A stretch of DNA of 64,000 nt from Paenibacillus xylanilyticus (GTDB taxonomy: Bacteria > Bacillota > Bacilli > Paenibacillales > Paenibacillaceae): assembly GCF_013359935.1 (NCBI RefSeq), contig NZ_JABMCB010000192.1, forward strand, positions 372,001 through 436,000, in the 5' to 3' direction. Both the position numbers and the translations under genes were made by a program. The notes under the pieces are model-generated. The model was not told where the DNA came from, made no database searches, and saw nothing but the letters and a program-made list of their open reading frames with translations. Of the stretch, positions 8,122 to 15,388 are shown in pieces; within the stretch, counting starts at the first letter, position 1; every line of letters starts with the position of its first letter.

Positions 8122-9245
8122 CAGAAACGCATAACGGCAACCTTGCCGTAAGATGCAGTGGATGCGGTGTGCATCTGCAAACGGAAAATCCGGATAAACC
8201 GGGATTTATCCCAGAGAAAGCGCTGGGGCGTGAACCAGTAATATGTCAGCGCTGCTTCCGGATCAAAAACTACAACGAGTCATCATCCGTCACGGTGGAT
8301 CAGGACGAATTTTTGGCTCTTCTCAGCAAAATCGGGGATAAGGATGCACTTGTCATCCATATCGTTGATCTGTTTGACTTTGATGGCAGTATCATCTCCG
8401 GTCTGCAGCGTTTTGTAGGCAACAATCCGGTACTGCTCGCTGTCAACAAAACAGATCTGCTTCCCAAAGTAACCAACTGGAACAAGGTTCGTAACTGGGT
8501 ACAGAAGCAGGCTAAAGAGCAAGGGCTGCGTACAGTGGATATTGTGCTCTGCAGTGCCAAGCAAAATCAGGGCTTCGACCGTCTGCTTGAGCTCGTTGGT
8601 ACGTACCGTGAGGATCGCGATGTGTACGTGGTCGGTGGTACCAACGTGGGCAAATCCACGTTAATTAACCGTCTCATCCGTGATTATAGTGATCTGGAGC
8701 AGGAACTGACAACGTCCCGTTATCCGGGAACGACACTGGATATGGTCAACATCCCTTTGGATGACGGAAAATACATTATTGATACGCCCGGAATTGTTTA
8801 CCCATGGCGTTTCAGTGAGATCGTATCACGCAAGGATCTGGCAGCAATCATGCCGGACAAGCCGCTGAAGCCGGCCGTGTATCAATTGAATGCAGGCCAG
8901 ACGCTGTTCTTTGGCGCGATGGCCCGCTTTGACTTTATTGAAGGTGATCGCCAGTCCTTCACTTGTTATACCAGCAATGCCATTGATATTCACCGGACGA
9001 AGCTGGAACGTGCAGATGATCTGTACCGTGACCATGCCGGAGAACTGCTGTCCCCGCCAACCCGTGAGGATGCAGCAGATATGCCAGAATGGACAAGGCA
9101 CGAGTTCCGGATCAAACGCGGCAGCCAGTCGGATGTGTTTATATCTGGTCTGGGTTGGGTTAAGGTCAATGGTGAGAATGGGGCGCTTGTCGCTGTGCAT
9201 GCACCGAAAGGCATTCGGGTACTGGTTCGTCCATCTTTGATCTAA
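8118..9245 (+). CDS. yqeH: Ribosome biogenesis GTPase YqeH
   Basis: YqeH is a circularly permuted GTPase needed for 30S ribosomal subunit assembly. The 375-residue product has an N-terminal zinc finger (CSGCG at about 13-17 and CQRC near 45), then GTPase motifs in permuted order: NKTDLLPK (G4), SAKQ (G5), GGTNVGKST (G1), TTSRYPGTT (G2) and DTPGIV (G3), followed by a C-terminal RNA-binding-type domain. The ATG at 8118 overlaps the yqeG stop and has GAGGAGG upstream. Length and motif order match B. subtilis YqeH (366 residues). Confidence 0.97.
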   Translation: MTETHNGNLAVRCSGCGVHLQTENPDKPGFIPEKALGREPVICQRCFRIKNYNESSSVTVDQDEFLALLSKIGDKDALVIHIVDLFDFDGSIISGLQRFVGNNPVLLAVNKTDLLPKVTNWNKVRNWVQKQAKEQGLRTVDIVLCSAKQNQGFDRLLELVGTYREDRDVYVVGGTNVGKSTLINRLIRDYSDLEQELTTSRYPGTTLDMVNIPLDDGKYIIDTPGIVYPWRFSEIVSRKDLAAIMPDKPLKPAVYQLNAGQTLFFGAMARFDFIEGDRQSFTCYTSNAIDIHRTKLERADDLYRDHAGELLSPPTREDAADMPEWTRHEFRIKRGSQSDVFISGLGWVKVNGENGALVAVHAPKGIRVLVRPSLI

Positions 9246-9287
9246 CTTTGACGGCAAAATGATTCTCAACTGATCGGAGGCGGACCT

Positions 9288-10157
9288 ATGTCAGAACAGA
9301 AGAATGCCTATGCCTCACTCCCGATTCTGCTTGGGGTTATGGGTGATCCCATTGGACATTCCAAATCTCCTGCCATGCATAATGCGGCTCTTGAAGCAGC
9401 AGGCGTGAACGGATTGTATATGCCGCTCCATGTTCGCCCGGAGCAGCTGGAAGCAGCCGTTAAAGGCATTGTGGCTCTGGGTTATCGCGGTGTTAATGTA
9501 ACGATACCGCACAAAGAAGAGGTTATGCAGTACCTCGATGTCATTGATGAGAGTGCACGGTTGATTGGTGCTGTGAATACGATTGTCAATGAGGGTGGTA
9601 AACTGACAGGGTACAACACGGATGGCATTGGTTATGTGCGTTCATTGAAAGAAGAAGCAGTTCCCGATCTCTCAGGGAAACAGATCGCAGTTCTCGGGGC
9701 AGGAGGCGCTGCAAGAGGCGTCATTTATGCACTGGCGCTGGAGAAGCCGGAACGAATTAGCATCCTGAACCGTACAGCAGAACGAGCGAGCATGCTTGCC
9801 TCCGATTTGAGAGGGCATGGGATGGGTGACATCACAGGCAGCGGCATGGAAGAAGCTGCAGCCGTGTTAGCCTCAGCCGATATCGTCATTAACACAACGG
9901 CAGCAGGCATGCATCCCCATGTGGACGATGTTCCTGTGAATCCCGAGCTGATTCGGGAAGGTACGGCTGTGAGTGATCTGATCTATAATCCACTGGAGAC
10001 ACGCTTGCTTCGTGAAGCCCGTATGCGTGGATGTGTTGTACATGGCGGTCTCGGCATGTTTGTGTATCAGGGCGCGGTCGCATTTGAGCACTGGCTTGGA
10101 ATTCCTGCGCCAGTAGAGACCATGAGACGTGCTGTATTGGATAGTTTTATGAAATGA
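9288..10157 (+). CDS. aroE: Shikimate dehydrogenase (NADP+)
   Basis: AroE reduces 3-dehydroshikimate to shikimate with NADPH in aromatic amino acid synthesis. The 289-residue product has the substrate-binding motif MGDPIGHSKSPAMHN near the N-terminus, NVTIPHKE with the catalytic Lys, NTDGIGY, the nucleotide-binding loop GAGGAARG (about 132-139), LNRT, which contacts the NADP phosphate, and the C-terminal GMFVYQGAVAFEHW segment. An ATCGGAGGCGG site precedes the ATG. It lies between yqeH and yhbY as in B. subtilis. Confidence 0.97.
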   Translation: MSEQKNAYASLPILLGVMGDPIGHSKSPAMHNAALEAAGVNGLYMPLHVRPEQLEAAVKGIVALGYRGVNVTIPHKEEVMQYLDVIDESARLIGAVNTIVNEGGKLTGYNTDGIGYVRSLKEEAVPDLSGKQIAVLGAGGAARGVIYALALEKPERISILNRTAERASMLASDLRGHGMGDITGSGMEEAAAVLASADIVINTTAAGMHPHVDDVPVNPELIREGTAVSDLIYNPLETRLLREARMRGCVVHGGLGMFVYQGAVAFEHWLGIPAPVETMRRAVLDSFMK

Positions 10158-10241
10158 AAAATATAATTGAACGGTCAGGTCCAGACAGACGTTGAGTTCT
10201 GTTGCCGAGACCTGCCGAGCATAAGGAGTTATGGAGTATTC

Positions 10242-10532
10242 ATGTTAAACGGTAAACAAAAGCGCTTCTTGCGCTCACAAGCACATCATCTGACCCCTGT
10301 GTTTCAGATCGGTAAAGGGGGCACCAACGAGCATCTGTTCCGTCATATAGAAGATGCGATCGAGAAGCGTGAATTGATGAAAGTGCAAGTGCTGAACAAT
10401 TGTCTGGATGATAAAAATGAGATCGCTGAAGAAGTCGCTCGGGAAACCGGAAGCGAACTGGTGCAGATTATCGGCAGCACCATCATCCTGTACAAGGAAT
10501 CACGCGATAACAAACAAATCGAACTTCCTTAG
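10242..10532 (+). CDS. yhbY: YhbY-type RNA-binding protein (CRM domain)
   Basis: This 96-residue protein is a stand-alone CRM domain (B. subtilis YqeI), which associates with pre-50S ribosomal particles. It shows the family pattern GKQKRFLRSQAHHL, the GKGG loop (IGKGGTNEH) and the C-terminal IIGSTIILYKES. The ATG at 10242 has AAGGAG 13 bases upstream and matches the family N-terminus; an in-frame ATG at 10167 would add 25 residues without family similarity. It ends 12 bases before the nadD start. Confidence 0.93.
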   Translation: MLNGKQKRFLRSQAHHLTPVFQIGKGGTNEHLFRHIEDAIEKRELMKVQVLNNCLDDKNEIAEEVARETGSELVQIIGSTIILYKESRDNKQIELP

Positions 10533-10544
10533 GCGGTGACACGG

Positions 10545-11135
10545 GTGAAGATTGGCATCATGGGCGGGACGTTTGATCCGATTCATATGGGGCATCTGCT
10601 CGCAGCCGAAGCCGCAAGAGATTCTCATGCACTTGACGAGATCTGGTTCATGCCGTCTCATGTTCCGCCCCATAAACGCGGAGCCGGAGCTTCGGGACAG
10701 CAGCGTCTTGATATGACGGAAGCCGCAGTGAAGGGTGTTGAGCAATATGAAGTGCTGGACATCGAAATGGAGCTCGGCGGAGTATCCTATACGATTGATA
10801 CGATGAAGGAATTGTGGCGCCGTTATCCAGAGCATGAATTTTACTTCATCATCGGAGCGGACATGGTGAACTATCTTCCGAAGTGGGAACAGATTGAAGA
10901 ACTGGCAGCTAAATTAACCTTTATCGGTGTGGGTCGGCCAGGGTTTCAATTACATCTGGATGATCTCCCCGAGGAATTGCAGGACAGTGTTTTACTGGCG
11001 GAGATGCCCTTGGTGGATATATCATCCACAGCTGTTCGGAGAAGACTCGCGAAGGGACATTCGGTGCGGTTCATGATCCCTGATGCAGTTCATCAATATA
11101 TTGTAAGGAGCGGTTTATATGGAACTAAGCCGTGA
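10545..11135 (+). CDS. nadD: Nicotinate-nucleotide adenylyltransferase
   Basis: NadD converts nicotinate mononucleotide and ATP to deamido-NAD. The 196-residue product has the nucleotidyltransferase motif GGTFDPIHMGHL (residues 7-18, with the HxGH signature) and the C-terminal ISSTAVRRRL motif. I chose the GTG at 10545, giving MKIGIMGG as in other NadD proteins and leaving AGGCGGTG as the ribosome site; a GTG at 10536 is also in frame. Its last 17 bases overlap yqeK. Confidence 0.95.
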   Translation: MKIGIMGGTFDPIHMGHLLAAEAARDSHALDEIWFMPSHVPPHKRGAGASGQQRLDMTEAAVKGVEQYEVLDIEMELGGVSYTIDTMKELWRRYPEHEFYFIIGADMVNYLPKWEQIEELAAKLTFIGVGRPGFQLHLDDLPEELQDSVLLAEMPLVDISSTAVRRRLAKGHSVRFMIPDAVHQYIVRSGLYGTKP

Positions 11136-11685
11136 AGAATTGATTCAGGCCGTTTCAGGTCAGATGCCGGAGAAGCGCTGGAAGCATACGCTTGGCGTGA
11201 TGGAAAAAGCAGTCCAGTTGGCGGATAAGTATGGTGCAGATCCGGTGAAAGCCGACCTGGCAGCCATTTTGCATGACGTCGCCAAATACTGGCCGGTATC
11301 CGAGATGGAAGCAGTCATCCGTGAGAACGGATTGAACGAAGAACTCTTGCAGCATGACAAGCAGCTCTGGCACTCTGAAGTAGGTGCCTTTATTGCACAG
11401 CGCGATTATGGTGTTGATGATCCGGAGATTATTAATGCGATCCGCTGGCATACTTCAGGCCGTGTAGGGATGAGTCTGCTGGATAAGGTGGTTTGTCTTG
11501 CTGACTACATCGAACCAGGAAGAGATTTCCCTGGGGTTGAGCACATTCGGGAACAAGCGGAGCGTAGTTTGGAGGAGGGGCTTATTGCAGGCTTTGACTC
11601 CACGATCAGCTTGCTGATCTCGCAGCGCCGGGTTATATATCCGCTCACCATGTTATCGCGGAACGATCTGATTGCACATTTATAA
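11119..11685 (+). CDS. yqeK: HD-domain diadenosine tetraphosphatase YqeK
   Basis: YqeK proteins are HD-domain hydrolases reported to split Ap4A symmetrically into two ADP. The 188-residue product carries the HD ligands: KRWKHTLGVM near residue 20, AILHDVAKYW with the His-Asp pair near 52, WHSEVGAFIA near 82 and IRWHTSGRVGMS near 110. The ATG at 11119 lies inside nadD with AAGGAGCGG upstream. The consistent nadD-yqeK-rsfS order suggests a link between NAD metabolism, Ap4A clearance and ribosome control, but that is inference. Confidence 0.93.
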   Translation: MELSREELIQAVSGQMPEKRWKHTLGVMEKAVQLADKYGADPVKADLAAILHDVAKYWPVSEMEAVIRENGLNEELLQHDKQLWHSEVGAFIAQRDYGVDDPEIINAIRWHTSGRVGMSLLDKVVCLADYIEPGRDFPGVEHIREQAERSLEEGLIAGFDSTISLLISQRRVIYPLTMLSRNDLIAHL

Positions 11686-11702
11686 AATATGGAGGTTGGT
11701 TC

Positions 11703-12050
11703 ATGACATTATCATCGAAAGAACTTATGAATATGGCGGTAACTGCCGCTGACGATAAAAAAGCATCCAACATTGTAGCACTGGATCTGGTTGGTATCTC
11801 GCTGGTAGCAGACTATTTTGTGATCTGTCACGGGAATTCCGATACACAGGTACAATCCATTGCAACGGAGATTCGCAAACAGGCGCATGCGGCTGGTGTG
11901 AACATCAAAGGTATCGAGGGCATGGATTCCGCACGTTGGGTCCTGATGGATATGGGCGACGTGGTTGTGCATATTTTCCATCGGGACGAGCGTGAGTATT
12001 ACAACATTGAGCGCCTGTGGTCTGACGCCAAAGTGGTGGAAACGGTATGA
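11703..12050 (+). CDS. rsfS: Ribosomal silencing factor RsfS
   Basis: RsfS binds ribosomal protein L14 on the 50S subunit and blocks subunit joining in starvation. The 115-residue product has the conserved DYFVICHGNSDTQVQSIA region (about 37-54), GIEGMDSARWVLMDMGDVVVHIF and the terminal REYYNIERLW. A TGGAGG site precedes the ATG. Its stop overlaps the ATG of the next gene by 4 bases. Confidence 0.96.
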   Translation: MTLSSKELMNMAVTAADDKKASNIVALDLVGISLVADYFVICHGNSDTQVQSIATEIRKQAHAAGVNIKGIEGMDSARWVLMDMGDVVVHIFHRDEREYYNIERLWSDAKVVETV

Positions 12051-12952
12051 GTTTGATTGCAGGAACGGTCGTCTCTTTGCCGGTTGACCGTGAAGTATCT
12101 CCGTTTGGCTATTTTTTGACGACGGGATCGGAAGATGTACTGCTCCATTATACGGAACTTACACGGGACGTTAAAATTGGAGAAACGCTGGAGGTCTTTT
12201 TGTTCTTTGATACAGAGGACCGTTTGGCAGCGACAATGAAAAAACCATATCTCACACTCGGTGAAATGGAACGGCTGGTCGTGGCCGATATTCATCCACG
12301 CCTCGGCTGTTTCCTCGAGATGGGACTTGGGCGGCAATTGCTGCTCCCGATCCGTGAATTGCCCGAACTGGAAGAGCTGCGTCCTCAAGTCGGCGATGAA
12401 GTTTTTGTGATTATGGAACATGACAAGCAAGGACGTCTTCGCGCCAAATTGGCCGGAGAACGCGAGCTTGCGCCGCTGTCGTTCCACGCTCCAACATCGT
12501 GGTTGAATGAATGGGTTGAAGCTACAGTGTACAAGCCGCTGCAGATGGGTACATTTGTGCTCGTTGAAGGTGGAGTGCTTGGCTTTGGTGCCATCGGCAT
12601 GATCCATTCCTCCGAACGTAACCGGATGCTGCGCCTTGGCGAAAAAGTGAAATGTCGGGTAACGCTGGTTCGTGAAGACGGACGTGTCAATTTGGCAATG
12701 TCCCCTCGCAAAGAGGTTGGCCGTAACGAAGATGCAGACAAGCTGCTCGCGTTCATGAAAGAGCGCCCTACGGGCGGGATGCCTTATTCGGATGCAACTC
12801 CGCCGGATATTATCAAGCAGCGCTTTGGGATCAGCAAATCTGCTTTCAAGCGTGCCCTGGGCAAGCTGATGAAAGACGGACTGGTGACGCAGAAGGAAAA
12901 CTGGACGTACTTGTCGGAGTCGGCTCCCAAAGATTCGAATGAAGGCAAATAG
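12047..12952 (+). CDS. S1-like RNA-binding protein, CvfB/YitL family
   Basis: This 301-residue protein resembles CvfB (YitL), a cytosolic RNA-binding regulator with tandem S1-like domains and a C-terminal winged helix. Visible parts are the N-terminal beta-rich repeats (GYFLTTGSEDVLLHYTEL), an S1-like segment with LGCFLEMGLGRQLLLPIRELP (about 83-105), a third domain with FGAIGMIHSSERNR, VNLAMSPRKE, and a terminal helix-turn-helix (IIKQRFGISKSAFKRALGKL). It is coupled to rsfS through an ATGA overlap. A terminator follows it. Confidence 0.88.
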   Translation: MSLIAGTVVSLPVDREVSPFGYFLTTGSEDVLLHYTELTRDVKIGETLEVFLFFDTEDRLAATMKKPYLTLGEMERLVVADIHPRLGCFLEMGLGRQLLLPIRELPELEELRPQVGDEVFVIMEHDKQGRLRAKLAGERELAPLSFHAPTSWLNEWVEATVYKPLQMGTFVLVEGGVLGFGAIGMIHSSERNRMLRLGEKVKCRVTLVREDGRVNLAMSPRKEVGRNEDADKLLAFMKERPTGGMPYSDATPPDIIKQRFGISKSAFKRALGKLMKDGLVTQKENWTYLSESAPKDSNEGK

Positions 12953-12981
12953 TCGTTAACGTCATATTAAATTGAGGAAGG

Positions 12982-13027
12982 GCAGGGCAAGGCTGGGTGA
13001 ACTCCGGACGCCCCTGCTTTTTCTTTT
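12982..13027 (+). terminator. Terminator after the cvfB-like gene
   Basis: GCAGGGC pairs with GCCCCTGC (one bulge) around an interrupted stem, followed by TTTTTCTTTT. Its presence argues against the long upstream start for the next gene, whose open frame would run through the hairpin. Confidence 0.75.
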
Positions 13028-13064
13028 GGAATCGGAAAATGAAATTGAAAGTGCGGTGCCTGAC

Positions 13065-13835
13065 ATGTCTTACCGTAAATTTGCTTATGTGTACGATGAA
13101 TTAATGGAAGATATGCCTTATCCGGACTGGATAAGGTTTGCAAGAACAGCGTGGGAGCAGCATGGCATGCCTAAGAGTGTCGCCGAACTTGGGTGTGGAA
13201 CGGGCTCAATTACGATTCCGCTGGTAAACTCGGGTTTTGAAGTGACGGGCATTGACCTGTCTGCAGATATGTTATCTGTTGCACGAAGCAAGATGGAAGG
13301 GACACCTCAGGGTCATCGATTGTATCGTGAAGGCAGTGTCCGCTGGGTTCAACAGGATATGCGGGACTGGAGGGTGCCGGAGCCAGTGGATTCGGTCATT
13401 TCCTTTTGTGACTGTATCAATTATCTGCTTGAAAAGGAAGATGTCGTACGTACGTTCCAGCGAACCTATGAGATGCTGAAGCCAGAGGGAACATTTCTGT
13501 TTGACGTGCATCATCCCGATACTCTGATTCGCTATGAAGAGGAGCAGCCTTTTGTGCTGGACGAACGCTCGGTATCGTATATTTGGACCTGTGACATGGA
13601 TCGTGATCGGTGTGAGATTGAACATCATCTGAGTATCTTTTCCAGAGTGGATGATGGCAGCAAGGACATGTATCAGCGATTTGAAGAGGTTCATGTTCAG
13701 CGTGCATATGATCCGGATTGGATGAGACTGGAGCTGACGAAGGCTGGCTTCAGAGATGTCCGCGTATATGCTGATTTTGAGTGGAAAGAAGCTGGAAAAG
13801 GCGCACAGCGGCTGTTTTATGTTGCGGTAAAATAG
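13065..13835 (+). CDS. yqeM: Class I SAM-dependent methyltransferase YqeM
   Basis: YqeM is a putative SAM-dependent methyltransferase of unknown substrate conserved in the yqeG-comEC region. The 256-residue product shows the SAM-binding motif VAELGCGTGSITIPL (about 39-53), EVTGIDLSADML, and the post-II region SFCDCINYLL and LKPEGTFLFDVHHPD. The ATG at 13065 aligns with the family N-terminus (YRKFAYVYDELM), although no strong ribosome site is seen; a GTG at 13056 is an alternative. A terminator separates it from cvfB, so it may have its own promoter. Confidence 0.88.
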   Translation: MSYRKFAYVYDELMEDMPYPDWIRFARTAWEQHGMPKSVAELGCGTGSITIPLVNSGFEVTGIDLSADMLSVARSKMEGTPQGHRLYREGSVRWVQQDMRDWRVPEPVDSVISFCDCINYLLEKEDVVRTFQRTYEMLKPEGTFLFDVHHPDTLIRYEEEQPFVLDERSVSYIWTCDMDRDRCEIEHHLSIFSRVDDGSKDMYQRFEEVHVQRAYDPDWMRLELTKAGFRDVRVYADFEWKEAGKGAQRLFYVAVK

Positions 13836-13852
13836 GATTGCATATGGAAACT

Positions 13853-13882
13853 GCCCTTATGATGATAAGGGCGTTTTTTTTC
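13853..13882 (+). terminator. Terminator after yqeM
   Basis: GCCCTTAT pairs perfectly with ATAAGGGC over a 4-base loop and is followed by eight T residues. Confidence 0.93.
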
Positions 13883-14001
13883 TTGATTTTCGTGATAAAA
13901 GGCATTGTCAGCAGGGCGGAAGGGAGCCATAATGGATAGATGGAAAACGCTTTCCCTTAGCTTGGTGGGTAGGAATTGTAATCTGATTTAGGCGGTGCAC
14001 A

Positions 14002-14958
14002 ATGGAAAGTACATATAAAACAAGGTTGACTTCTGAACAACTAAACGGAATTGCCAAACAGCATTTTAACACAGACTTCAAAGATTATAAGGAAATGATT
14101 GATGGTTGGGCCAACCACGCCTATTTTATGACGCTAAGCAATGGCAAGGTGGTCGTGCTCAAAATAGCCCCTTCTGCGATAAATAAACCCATGCGCTGTG
14201 AACAGGATCTGATGATTGCCGAAGTGCAGGCACTTCGGCTCGTAGAGGAACTCAAAGATGTGCCCGTTCCCCGCGTCTTGGCGCATGATTCCACACGCAG
14301 TATTGCTCCAGCGGAGTATTTTATTATGGATTATATGCCAGGCACACCCTACAACAAGGTCAAAGATCAGTATAATGCGGCAGAACAGGAAAGGATTGAA
14401 CAGCAGCTTGGTGCTTTAAATCGCCGAATGAATGAGATCAAAGGTGAGAAATTTGGTTACTTTTCGGAGAAGAAACCGAAGTACACCACCTGGAAGGAAG
14501 CATTTCTGAATCTGGTGGATGACTTGCTCACTGATGGACAAGAGGCTGGCGTAGAGCTCCCCGTTGATTATGATGATCTTAAGGTATTAATTTTGGAGAA
14601 GTCCGATGTGCTGGATGATGTCAAGGAAGCTGTGCTTGTCCACTGGGATCTGTGGGATGGCAATGTTTTTGTGGAACAAGGGCGGATTACGGCCATTATT
14701 GATTTTGAGCGGTCACTCTGGGCAGATCCACTTATGGAGCACTACTTCAGTCATTTTAATTATACACCGGGATTTGTGAAGGGTTACGGGAGGGCTATAA
14801 CAACCGATAGTGAACGAAAACGAAGAAGTTTATACGATCTGTATTTTGACCTGGTGCTGCGGATTGAATGCTCATACCGGCAGTATGATAATCAGGAACA
14901 CATTCAGTGGACGATTAATAACTTGGAAGAAGGAATCGATCGATTTCGTTTATCCTGA
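14002..14958 (+). CDS. Aminoglycoside phosphotransferase-fold (APH) kinase
   Basis: This 318-residue protein has the APH/choline-kinase fold: an N-lobe ATP site with VVVLKIAP (Lys near 55), the hinge FIMDYMPGTP, the catalytic loop LVHWDLWDGNVFV (about 212-224, with the HxDxxxxN pattern) and the metal-binding IDFERS. Such enzymes phosphorylate small molecules (sugars, choline, homoserine, antibiotics); the substrate cannot be told from sequence, and a resistance role should not be assumed. It stands alone between two terminator-bounded units, and the leuS promoter follows it. It is not part of the B. subtilis order here. Confidence 0.82.
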   Translation: MESTYKTRLTSEQLNGIAKQHFNTDFKDYKEMIDGWANHAYFMTLSNGKVVVLKIAPSAINKPMRCEQDLMIAEVQALRLVEELKDVPVPRVLAHDSTRSIAPAEYFIMDYMPGTPYNKVKDQYNAAEQERIEQQLGALNRRMNEIKGEKFGYFSEKKPKYTTWKEAFLNLVDDLLTDGQEAGVELPVDYDDLKVLILEKSDVLDDVKEAVLVHWDLWDGNVFVEQGRITAIIDFERSLWADPLMEHYFSHFNYTPGFVKGYGRAITTDSERKRRSLYDLYFDLVLRIECSYRQYDNQEHIQWTINNLEEGIDRFRLS

Positions 14959-15006
14959 GCGAATGCTGTTGAACAGTACCATTTATAGTCAACGCAGCGC
15001 GTAATA

Positions 15007-15035
15007 TTGACTTTGGTCTTGCTTTTTTATATAAT
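15007..15035 (+). promoter_or_regulatory. Sigma-A promoter of the leuS T-box transcript
   Basis: TTGACT (15007-15012) and TATAAT (15030-15035) are separated by exactly 17 bases, directly upstream of the T-box leader. Confidence 0.9.
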
Positions 15036-15044
15036 GTTCCCGAT

Positions 15045-15349
15045 ATTGTATACATATTTCGATGATAAGGAACAGTAGTGGGTCCTGTACATGACAGAGA
15101 GTCGGCGGTTGGTGCAAGCCGATTGACAGTATTTCACGAACTCGCCTTGGAGAAATGCGGTGATTACACCATCCTGTGTTTGAATGGCAGCATTCGTTCA
15201 GGAATGGAAATCCGCATCGGTTAACCGCCGTTACAGGTACAAAGGGAGTGGATGACGAAGCACGTTCGTCCGCTAACTAGGGTGGTACCACGGGAATTCA
15301 ACCTCTCGTCCCTAGCGCTGCAAACGCTACGGGATGCTGAGGTTTTTTT
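15045..15349 (+). promoter_or_regulatory. T-box leader (leucine) controlling leuS
   Basis: The T-box senses uncharged tRNA-Leu and lets transcription continue into leuS. The conserved T-box sequence AGGGTGGTACCACGG lies at 15279-15293. It is followed by a terminator in which CCTCTCGTCCCTAGCG pairs imperfectly with CGCTACGGGATGCTGAGG before seven T residues (about 15302-15349). In stem I, CTC at 15141-15143 (context GAACTCGCC) is a suitable leucine specifier codon. The T-box motif overlaps the left arm region, so antiterminator and terminator would compete. The start of stem I is approximate. Confidence 0.93.
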
Positions 15350-15388
15350 GTTGCAATAAATGTGAATAACCAAGAGGAGGAACAATAG

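Noticed and set aside
14002..14958. An antibiotic resistance gene
   Set aside because: The APH fold alone does not show aminoglycoside activity; many such kinases act on metabolites, and there is no mobile context.
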